DNA from: Halorussus caseinilyticus
GTDB taxonomy: Archaea > Halobacteriota > Halobacteria > Halobacteriales > Haladaptataceae
NCBI RefSeq assembly: GCF_029338395.1
Contig: NZ_CP119809.1
Coordinates: 2,914,001-2,978,000 of the forward strand
DNA: 64,000 bases
Reading direction: 5' to 3'
This document shows, piece after piece, positions 15,403 to 26,000 of the stretch; the first letter of the stretch is position 1, and every line of letters begins with the position of its first letter. The position numbers and the translations under genes are program-made. The notes beneath the pieces are model-generated. The model saw only the letters and a program-made list of their open reading frames with translations, made no database searches and had not been told where the DNA came from.

Positions 15403-15432
15403 GGTTCGCTCCTCACTCCGTTCGTCGCTGTA

Positions 15433-15538
15433 CGGGCACGATGGGATTTGAACCCACGACCGTCGGATGTCTTCCCCAATCGGCCGAGACCGACCGGGAT
15501 AGAAGTCCGACGCTCTTTCCAGACTGAGCTACGTGCCC
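15433..15538 (-). tRNA. tRNA-Arg(UCU) with a 31-nt intron
   Basis: The minus strand folds into a full tRNA: acceptor GGGCACG/CGTGCCC, D-arm GCTC/GAGC, anticodon stem TCGGA/TCCGA, and T-arm GTGGG-TTCAAAT-CCCAT. The mature anticodon loop is CTTCTAA, giving anticodon UCU. The intron is 15469-15499, between positions 37 and 38. A canonical bulge-helix-bulge is visible: outer stem TCGGA/TCCGA, 3-nt bulges TAT and ACA, central 4-bp helix CTTC/GAAG, and inner stem CCC/GGG. The splicing endonuclease would cut after TA and after AC. Confidence 0.9.
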
Positions 15539-15816
15539 TCGTCCGTTCGTATACCGCCCGGTGGCAAAAGAAGTTAGGATTCGGTGTCGCCCGTCACGCC
15601 GCGTATGCTCGTTCGGGCAACCTCGACGGGAGAAATATTCACAATTCCTAAAGAGTGTTTATCAATTGTAAAGGAAATAGAAAGCTGTCTCTCCCGTAGA
15701 ATCCTCCGGCGAGCGCCCGTGAATCTCCGACCGGCGGCGTCGGCGCGCGCCGGAAGCGCGCGCCTCGCACACCCGGAACACAGCGTTTATGCACGACTCA
15801 CCACTACTTTTCGCCA

Positions 15817-16395
15817 ATGAGAGTCATCGGAACCGTGGGCTTGCCGGGGAGCGGAAAGGGCGAGGCCGCCGCCGTCGCCGAGGAACTCGGTATTCCTGTC
15901 GTGACGATGGGTGACGTGATTCGCCGGGAGTGTCGTGACCGGGGTCTCGACCCGGCCGAACACCACGGAGAGATTGCCGCCGCGCTTCGGGAGGAGAACG
16001 GTCCCGACGCCATCGCTCAGCGGTCGCTCCCCGTCATCGAGGGGGCGCTGGAAGCGAGCGATACCGTCCTCGTGGACGGCATCCGCGCGGGCGTCGAAGT
16101 CGAGCGATTCGAAGAGGCGTTCGGCGAGTCGTTCACGCTGGTCAGCATCGAAGCGCCGTTCGAGGTTCGGGCCGAACGCGTCGAGGCGCGGGGTCGAGAC
16201 GCCACCGACGACGGCGAGTCACTCCGCGAGCGAGACGAGCGCGAACGCGGGTTCGGGATGGGCGAAGCCATCGCGCGCGCCGACGTTCGCATCGACAACA
16301 CCGCAACGCTGGAGGCGTTTCACGAGAAGATTCGCGCCCTGTTCGAGGAGGGCGTCGCAGGACTCGAACGCGAACAGACCGCCCGAGAAGCATGA
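15817..16395 (+). CDS. UPF0200-family P-loop kinase-like protein
   Basis: 192 residues with P-loop GLPGSGKGE at 8-16 and an adenylate/dephospho-CoA kinase-like fold (TMGDVIRREC, VDGIRAGVEVE). The archaeal family UPF0200 (MJ1399-like) is related to nucleotide kinases; its substrate is not established. A TATA-like GTTTATGC lies about 29 nt before the ATG, so the transcript is probably leaderless. The stop overlaps the ATG of the UPF0201 gene (ATGA), as is usual for this archaeal pair. The 278-bp gap before it is AT-rich in part and shows no other gene. Confidence 0.88.
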   Translation: MRVIGTVGLPGSGKGEAAAVAEELGIPVVTMGDVIRRECRDRGLDPAEHHGEIAAALREENGPDAIAQRSLPVIEGALEASDTVLVDGIRAGVEVERFEEAFGESFTLVSIEAPFEVRAERVEARGRDATDDGESLRERDERERGFGMGEAIARADVRIDNTATLEAFHEKIRALFEEGVAGLEREQTAREA

Positions 16396-16811
16396 TATAC
16401 AGCATCGACGTGCAGGTGACTGCACCCGTCGCGGACACCGAAATCGCGGATAGAGTCGCTACCGCCATCACGAACGTCTTCCCCGGTGCGGAGACCGACG
16501 AGCGACACGGCGAAGTCGTCGCGGAGGCCCACTCCCTCGACCACTTCTCGGAACTGCTCCACCGCCGAGAGATACTCGACACCGCTCGCGGGGAGTTCTT
16601 CAAGAATCGCCGCGGAGACACCTTCTCGTTCGACCTGAAAAAGCAAGCCGCCTTCGAGGGCGTCGTCAACTTCGCCGTCGGCAATCCCGACGAACTCGGA
16701 GACATCCACGTCCGGGTTCGCGTCGAGCAACCGAGCGTCGAGGAGTTCGTGGACCACGTTGCCCCGCCGACCGAGGAAGGCGAACCTATCACTCAGGATG
16801 ACTTCGAGTAG
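16392..16811 (+). CDS. UPF0201-family putative RNA-binding protein
   Basis: 139-residue archaeal protein (MIYSIDVQVTAPV, then GEFFKNRRGDTFSFDLKKQA). The family has an RNA-binding-like alpha/beta fold and is conserved next to UPF0200. The C-terminal tail (TEEGEPITQDDFE) is acidic. It is translationally coupled to the preceding gene. The 285-bp region that follows holds the promoter of the giant protease (AT-rich around 16965-17000) and no other gene. Confidence 0.85.
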   Translation: MIYSIDVQVTAPVADTEIADRVATAITNVFPGAETDERHGEVVAEAHSLDHFSELLHRREILDTARGEFFKNRRGDTFSFDLKKQAAFEGVVNFAVGNPDELGDIHVRVRVEQPSVEEFVDHVAPPTEEGEPITQDDFE

Positions 16812-17096
16812 AGCCGACGTATTCGCGTTCGTCTAGAGTATCTGTTTTTTCCTGTCGCGTACGACGGGTCGAACCTCCTCGTACCAGTTTCGGACTTAAC
16901 GTCGGCGAAACTCCCGTTCTGTCGGTTCGACCGTCGAGTCTATTTCGACTATACCCGGGAATTGCAAAATTCTTATCAGTATCTAGTATAACTCATTGAC
17001 AATGAATAGCGTTTCACATGTAGTTCGTTATACAGATAAGCGAGCGCCGACGGCAGTCAGCGGAGCGACCGGCGCGTCCGCGTCGGGAGTGTCGCC

Positions 17097-20000
17097 ATGA
17101 GTCGCGGACGCTTCTCCGCGGTCGCACTCTCGATTCTACTGGTCGTCTCGGCGGCGACCGCCGCGGTCCCGGCCTCGGCGTTCGCGCCGAACGGCCCACC
17201 GGCGGTCACGGGTGACTTGGCCGAAGATACCACCGGAAACGACGCGACGACGACGCTGACCGAGACGGCGACGGCCACGGTCAACGAGACGACGGCCACC
17301 ACAGTCGCCGAGACGACAACGACGACGGCCACCGAGACGACAGCAACGACGGCCGACGACGGGACGACAGCAACGACGGCCGACGACGGGACGACAGTCG
17401 CCGAGACGACGACCACCGAGACGACCACGACCACCGCGGTCAACGAGACCACGACTACGACGACTTCTACCGCGACGAGAGACGCCACGAAGGAGTCGGA
17501 ACCGGCCGCGCGGAAGTCGAACCCCAAGGTCTCGTCGTCGGTCCTCGATAGCGTCGAGTCGGCCCGGAGCGGTCCGAGTACCGACACCGCGTCGGGCACC
17601 GACTTCGTGGAAGTCGTCGTCCGGGCAACTCCCGGTAGCGGCGACGAGGCCGTCGGACTGGTCGGCACCAACGGCGGCGACGTGCAGGCCCGCTACGAGA
17701 ATCTCGTGCAGGCGCGCGTGCCCGCGAGCGCCGTCACCGCGCTCGCCGACTCCGCCGCCGTCGAGTTCGTCCGGCAACCTCACCGACCGGAGACCAACGA
17801 AATCACCAGCGAGGGTCTCTCGAACATGGACGTTGGCACCGTCCACGATGCGGGTGTCACCGGCGAGAACGTCACGGTGGCGGTCATCGACGCCGGGTTC
17901 AACGTCTCGAACCCCGAAATCGCCGACCAACTCGTGGACTGGCGGAACTTCGACGCGACGGACCCCCGTCAGATGAGCAACGCGACCGGCGAACACGGCA
18001 CCGCGACGGCCGAACTCGTCGCGGACACCGCGCCCAACGCCTCCATCATCGCGGTGAAAGTCAGTAGCACGGTCCAACTCTACGAGGCCATCGACTGGTT
18101 GGAGCAGAACACCTCGACCGACGTGGCGACGATGTCGCTGAGTTGGTACAACGTCGGACCGCTCGACGGCACTGCGTACATGAACCAGCGAATCGACCAG
18201 TCTATCCAGAGCGGCACGACGTGGTTCACTTCCGCGGGCAACGACGGCGACGGCGACCACTGGCACGGCCAGTGGTCCGACCCGGACGGCGACGACGTGA
18301 TGAGTTTCGAGGGGTCCGACGAACTGATGAACGTCACGCCCGCTGGCGGTTCCGGGCAGGTGAGCATCGCGCTCAGTTGGAACGACTGGAACGAGCGCAA
18401 CGAGGACTACGACCTGAAACTCGTCAACGAGACGGGCGCGGTCGTGGACTACTCTACCAACGTCCAGAACGGCACCCAGTCGCCGACCGAGTACATCTAC
18501 GCCGACGTTTCCCAACCCGTCTACCTCTCCATCGAGAACTGGAACGCGAACGAGTCGTCCACCTTCGACATCTTCTTCCGCGGGAGTTCTAACCCCGAGT
18601 ACTGGACGAAGGGACGGAGCGTTACCGTGCCCGGCACGGGCCGAAACATCGTCACGGTCGGCGCGGCCCACTACAGCGACAACGAACTCGAATCGTTCTC
18701 CTCGCGCGGACCGACAATCGACGGCCGGGTCAAACCCGACGTGGTTGCACCCGACGGCGTGACCACCTCCGTCTACGACAGTTTCTACGGCACCTCGGCC
18801 TCGACGCCGTACACCGCCGGTGTCGCGGCGCTGATGCTCGACGCCAACCGGAGTCTGACGCCCGCCGGAGTCAAAGGTCGCCTCACCTCGACGGCGGTTC
18901 CGCTCCGGGGCACCGAACCGAACAACCGGACCGGCTACGGACTGGTTGACGCGGACGGCGCAGTCTCGTCGGTCGCGGAACCGTACCCCGACATCGTGAC
19001 CTACTCGGGTCGATTCGACGAGACCGACGGCACCGCCGCGGCGGGCCACGAGGTCAACGCCTACGCGCTCGACTCCTCGAAGAGTTACGAGAACGTCACG
19101 AGCGCGAACGGTCAGTTCGAGGTCAGAGCAAGCGGCACCGACGGCGAGTACGTCCTCGGCTACTTCCAAGGAGACCTCGACCGGAAGGGGTCCGAGTTCA
19201 TGGCCCGCGACGGGTCGCCGGACCTCCACGCCTTCGACATCGTGAACGGGACGAGTTCCGAGTACGTCGGCGAGGGGTCGCTCCCCGGCGCGCACGTCCT
19301 GAACGTGACCGTCGTGGACCAGAACGGCAACCCCGTTCCCGACGCCGAAGTCGAGGTCATGGACTTCGTGTCCGAGAACGGAACGAAGGCCTACGCGGGG
19401 TACACCACTACCGCGCGGAACGACGGGACGCTCGCGGCGGGCGGCACCGCGGGCATCGAAGTCGTCGGCGAGGTGCGCGTCCGCGTTTCCCCGCCGGACG
19501 GGAGCAGTGGGTTCGGAGGACCGAACTACACTGACCTCATCGACGTGCAGAGCGACACCGACCTCACCCTCACGCTGGACGGGTCGGGTAACACCGTCAG
19601 CGGACAGGTCGACGACGCCGACGGCGACCCCTCGTCGGACGACGCGGTGGTCCTCGAAAGCGACGCGACCCGCGACTTCGAAGTCGGCTACACTGACTCG
19701 GCCGGGAACTTCAGCGTCTCGGGCATCGAGAGCGGTAGCGACTACGCGGTCCGCTACTACCAGAACTTCGACGCTCAGACGCCCTTCCCGCAGGACGGCA
19801 CCGCAGACCTCTACGTGATGGACCGAGTGAACGTCTCCGGCGACGTGAACCTCGGCAACTACGACGTGCCGAGCGCCCCCGTCCTCGACGTGCGCGTCGT
19901 GGACGAGAGCGGCGACCCCGTTCCGGGTGCCACCGTCTCGATGACTCACCGTCGCCTCGGCGCGTCCGCGACGCTCGTCAACCTCACGATGGACTCGCAG

Positions 20001-23000
20001 GGGTACGTCGCTCCCGGCGGGACGCGCGGCATGGAACTGACGGGCGACGTGTCGGTCGGAGTCGAACCCCCGGAGAACGCCACCCGGTTCGTGGACGCGA
20101 CCTACACCCGGAATCTCACGGTGACCGGCGACACCAACGTCACCGTCGAGATGCAGGAACTCGTCAGCGTCGAAGGCACGCTCGAGGACTTCGACGGGAA
20201 CGTCTCCGCGAACAGCACGATTTATGCGAGCAGTAACACGACCGGTCCGGACCGGTCGTTCTTCGCCGAGCGAACCGACGACAAGGGTCGGTTCAGAGTC
20301 GAGGGTCTCGAAGCGCAGGAGGACTACACCCTCGCGGCGGCGCAGGAACTCGACACGGACTCGCCGTTCCCCCGAGACGGAACCGCGGACCTGTTCATCA
20401 TCGACCGGGTGAACCTCAGCGCGAGTACCGACTTCGGCGACTACCGACTCGGCGAGGGCCACGTCGTGGACGTTCGGGTCGTAGACGCGAACGGCGACCC
20501 CGTGGAGAACGCGAACGTCACGCTCGGACACAACCGGTTCGGCGTGTCTTCCGGATGGCGCAACGACACGAACGCGAACGGCTACTTCTCGCAGTTCGGT
20601 CGGCGCGGCATGGAACTCTCGGGCAACGTCACGGTGGACGTGACGCCGCCGGAGAACAGCACCCGGTTCGCCGAGCGACTCTACACTCGGAACCTCGACG
20701 TGACCAACGATACGACCGTCACGGTCACGCTCGACCCGAACCGGGTCAACTTCACCGCGCGGATAGCCGAGTCCGACGGCACCTCCGCTGTCGGCGATAC
20801 GGTCGGGTTCAAGGAACTCCCCTCGACGCCCGGTCCGCGGGGCTACACCAACTCGACCGGCGGATTCACGGTCGAACTCGGCGGCGACACCCGCTACCAA
20901 CTGGAGTACTATCAGGACGACCTGCGCAACGACTCGGACCTCGCGTTCCCCGACGACGGGTCGCCCGACCTCTACGCGTTGGGCATCTACGACACCGCGA
21001 ACGTCCGGAACATCGACCAGCAACTGCCGAACGCCTCGGACCTCAACGTCACCGTCGAGACGCTCTCCGGCACGCCCATCCCGAACGCGACGGTCAACCT
21101 CCGGCACCACGGCGCTGGCGACGCCATCGCGATGCACGGCGTGCCGACCAACGCCGACGGGATGATGGAACCGCCGACGAGCGACGGGCCGGGCTTCGAA
21201 GTCACCGGTGACGTGGATGTCGTCGTCGAACCGCCGGAGGGTTCGAGCTACCGACCCAACTCCACGTCGCTGACGGTCGAGAACGACACCGGAATCACGG
21301 TGGCCCTCCGCAAGTCCGTCAGCGTCTCGGGGTCCATCACCGAGGCCGACGGCGACCCCGCGGTGGACGACTTCGTGTTCGTGCCCGCCGAGGGCGTGCA
21401 AGGACAGGCCGTCACGTACACGGACGCCGCCGGAAACTTCTCGGCGGCCGTCCCCGAGGGAACCGGCACCTACGACGTGCAGTACTATCAGGGCAACTTC
21501 ACAGACAAGGATGGGACGTACATGCCCCGAGACGGGTCGCCCGACCTCTACTCGGTCGCCGCGGTCGATGCGACGACGCCGACCGACCTCGGCACCGTCG
21601 CGCTTCCGAACGCCAGCGTTCTGAACGTCACGGTCACGAACGAGACCGGCGCGGCGGTCGAGAACGCGTCGGTCAGCGTTACCCACTTCGACGGGGAGGC
21701 GACTACCGGTCTCGGGAACGTTTCGACCGACGCGCAGGGTCGGATGGACTTGACTCCCTCGGCGACCCCGCCCGGAGTCGAAGTGGTGGGCAACGTCACC
21801 GTCGAGGTCCGCCCGCCAGAAAACAGCACGCGCTACCCGAACCAGACCCACGTCCGGAACCTCACCGTCACGAGCGACACCGAAGTCGGCGTGACGCTCG
21901 ACGGGTCCGCACCCGCCGTCACCGCCTTCGACGTGGTGGCGAACGGACAGGACGTTGACGTGCGACTCGCCGCAAGCGAGCGACTCGCCGCCATCGAGGT
22001 CGAACTCGGCGGCGACACCTCGGGAACGCTCACCCGTTCGGACTTCTCGCTGACGAACGACTCGGGGACCTACGTCTACCGCGCGAACCTCTCGGAGGCC
22101 CGCGACGGAACCTTCGACGCGACCCTCCGGGCCGCGACCGACGAGTTCGGCCACGACGGGTCGTCGGGAGAGTCGGACTCCGTGACCGTGGACACCACCG
22201 CGCCGTCGCTGAACGCGACGGTCATCGACGCCGCAGACGGTAACGGCGTCGTGCGCGACGGCGACGAGGTGCGAATCGAGGCCACAGTGTCCGAGGACGC
22301 GACCAGCGTGGCGAACGTGACCGCCAACGCGACCGGTCTCGGCGTCGGATTCGTCACGCTCGCCCACGAGAGCAACGACACCTACGCGACGGCTGTCACC
22401 GTGACCGACGCGGACAACGGAACTCAGCCGATTACGGTGGTCGCAACCGACGACTCCGGCAACCAGAACGTCACCACCGAGTCGATAGTGGTGGACAACG
22501 TGAAACCGGAAATCAGCTATTTCGACATATCGTCACTCTCAGACGAGTCCATTCTGGAGGTCACACTCGACTCCAGCGAGAGACTCACCGAACTCCAATT
22601 AAACATCACTAACAGCAACGGAACAGTAGTCAAAACATTCACGGACTTAAGCAGAACGCAGTACGGAGGCGTTCACCAGTACCAGACCACTTATGCAGTC
22701 GAAACCGACGGCGAGTACCGCGCCACTCTCGTCAACGCAAGCGACGCCGCGGACAACTCCTTCACCGGGTCGGCGACGGACAACACCTCGGTCGATACGA
22801 CCGCTCCGACGGTATGGAACCTCACGGCGTCGGAGTACGGCGGTGACGTGACGGTCTCGTTCGACGCCGACGAGCGACTCAACACCTCCGCAGTCGTCGC
22901 GGAAGTCACCAACGAGTCTGGCGCGACGGTCGCTACGCTCGACTCGTTCCAGAACGGGTCGGACACCGGAACCGTGTACTGGACCCAGTTCACGGCTCCC

Positions 23001-26000
23001 GCGGGCGTCGAGGAGAACTGGACGATTACGCTGACGCGGGCCGAGGACCACCACGGTCTGGACGGCGCGTCCGGTCAGAACGTCTCGCTGTTCGTGGACA
23101 CGGCCGCTCCGACCGTCACCTCGTTCGAGGCGGCGTTTGCGGGCGACGAGGTGACGGCGACGCTCACCGCCGACGAGCGACTGGACGCCGACGAGACGAT
23201 AGTCCAGTTCTACGCCGACGACGGAACGTTCGTCGCTGAGCAGAACGTCACCGCGCTCGGGAACGAGACCTACGAGGCGGCGTGGGGTGTCGGGTCCGGC
23301 ATCGAGGAGAACTACACCGCGGAACTGAAGTCGGCGGTCGATACGTCGGGCAACGACGGCGCGAACGGCGAGACCGTCGCGGCGTTCGTTGACACCGCCG
23401 CACCGACGGTTACGAACGTCTCGCTGACCAACCCCTCGGGACAGACCCTGAACGTCCGGTTCGACGCCGACGAGTCGGTGACGGACATCGCGGTCAACGT
23501 CTCGGGTGCCGCGAACTTGACCATGACCGAGAGCCACTTCAGCGAGCAGGGTGGGACGTACTTCTCGGCGCTCAACGCGAGTACCGACGGCGAGTTCACC
23601 GTAACGCTCGAACGCGCCGCCGACGGCTACGGCAACGACGGCGCGACGGGCCAGAACGCCTCCATCGCCGTGGACACGACGATGCCGACGGTTCAGAACT
23701 TCTCGCTCTCGAAGGAGGCCCGAGACGTTGACCTCTCGCTCGCCAGCGACGAGCGACTCTCCGAGATTCGGGTGAACCTCACCGGTGACGAGGGGAGTTC
23801 GCTCCTAAGACCCGCGTTCGACGAGACGAGCGAGAACGGCACCTACACCTACACCGCAGACGTGTCCGACGGCCGGGACGGGACGTTCTCGGCGCAACTC
23901 AACTACGTCGCCGACGGGCACGGCAACGCTGGCGAAGTCTCCGCGAACGCCGCGATGACCGTGGACACGAACGCGCCCGAAATCTCGAACCTCTCGGCGA
24001 GCGCGAACGGCCGAACCGTCGTCGTGACGTTCGAGTCCAACGAGTCGCTCGCGTCGATAGGGATGACCTACGAGGGCCTGCGCGTGACGAACATGTCCTC
24101 GACTCGGACCGCCGAGGGCTACGAGTACCGGCGCACGCTGGAGGCCGACGAGGACGGCGAACACTCCGCCTCGCTGGTCAAGGCGGCCGACGCCTACGGC
24201 AACGACGGTGCCGACAACCGGACCGTCTCGGTGGTCGTTGACACCCGCGCGCCGAACGTCTCGGTCCACGACGTGTCCGACGCCGACGACAACGAGGTCG
24301 TCGCGGACGGCGAACGGGTCTCGGTCGCAATCGAGGCGTCCGACGGACTCAGTGGCGTCGAAACCGTCACCGCCGACGCGTCGGAGTTCGGTGCCGGGAC
24401 GATTGCGCTGAACGACTCGGACGGCGACGGCATCTACCGAGGCAACTTCACGGTGGACGCCGCGGACCTGTCCGACGGTATCGCCTCCCTCTCCGTGACC
24501 GCCGTGGACGCGAAAGGCAACGAGGAGGGCGGAATCGCCCAGCAGTTCCTGCTCGACACCCGAGCGCCGAACACGACCCACAGGCTGAACGGTACCACGG
24601 GCGACGCCGGATGGTACACCTCCGCGGTCACGGTGAACCTCACGGCGAGCGACGGGACGAGCGGGGTCGTCCAGACCGAGTACCGCGTTGACGGCGGCAA
24701 CTGGACGGCCTACGACGGCAACGTCACGGTCGCCGCGAACGGCGCGCACACCGTCACCTACCGGAGCGTGGACGAGGGCGGCAACGTCGAAGCGAGCGAG
24801 TCGGTCTCGTTCGACATCGACGCCGACGCGCCGGTGACGAACTTCACGACGAACGCGACCGCGAACGAGAACGGGTGGTACGACTCCGACGTGAACGTCA
24901 CGCTCGACGCCACCGACTCCGCGAGCGGGGTCGTCCGGACCGAGTACCGCGTTGACGGCGGCAACTGGACGCCCTACGCCGGAAACATCACGTTCACCGC
25001 CGACGGGAACTACACCGTCGAGTTCTACAGCGTGGACGCGGCGGGCAACGAGGAAGTCCGGCACAACCGGACCGTCAGAATCGACACGCAGAAACCCACG
25101 GTCAACGGAACGCCCGGTCTGAACCGAACCCGCGAAATCCTGCCCGAACACGCGATTGCGGTCGTCGTGAACGCCACGGACGACAACGGCGTCGCTGGCG
25201 TGTTCGTGGACGGCCACCCAGTCGGCGACGACTGGGCGGTCCCGGCCGCGTCCGCGCTCGGCAACCACACCTTCGAGGTGGTCGTCCGGGACGTGGCTGG
25301 CAACGAGCGCGTCGTCACGACCGGCGAGTACAGCGTCGGCCAACAGGTCTCGATGGAGAGGCGCAACGACACCTTCTCGGCCGAGACCAACGACACGAAC
25401 GTCGGCAAAGTCGCCATCGAGACGAACGAGACGGCCACCAGCGCCAGCGTGACGGTCGGAACCGCGAAGAAGAACCCGGAGAAGACCGACCCCGACGGGA
25501 CTTCGCTGTACTTCCCGCAAATCAACACCACCGTCTCGAACGCCAACATCACGGACGCGACGGTGACGGTCACGGTGGCCCAGTCGCGCATCCACCAGAA
25601 GTACATCAAGGACGGGACGGTCAAGTTCTGGGTCGAGGAAGAGAACACGTCGTCCGGATGGCGGAAGGTCAACGCGACCCGCATCGACACCGACGACGGC
25701 GACGGCACCTACACCTACGAAATCGAGGCCCCGCACTTCTCGACGTACGCCGTCACGGGCCAGAAGGAGTCGGGAGCGCCGAACGCCTCGCTCGGCGTGG
25801 CTACCCGGTCGCCGACCGCGGGCGACGTGACGCTCACGGCGTCGTACAGTGACGGCTACGCGGGCGTCGATGCCGAGAACGTCACGCTCCACTTCGAGGG
25901 CGCGGACGTGACCGGCGCGGCGTCGGTCAACGACTCCGACCTCAGATTCACCCGGAACCTCACGGCTGGCACCTACAACGCCACGCTGTTCGTGACCGAC

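Noticed and set aside
15246-15527. Plus-strand ORF containing MGFEPT
   Set aside because: This peptide is the usual translation artefact of a reversed tRNA T-arm and 3' end.
17230-17480. Repetitive ACGAC-rich DNA that could look like a CRISPR or satellite
   Set aside because: It encodes the in-frame Thr-rich linker of the secreted protease; repeats are codon-level, without spacers.
17136-22367. 1743-codon minus-strand open frame inside the giant protease
   Set aside because: It is a mirror of the coding strand with no promoter or recognisable domain.
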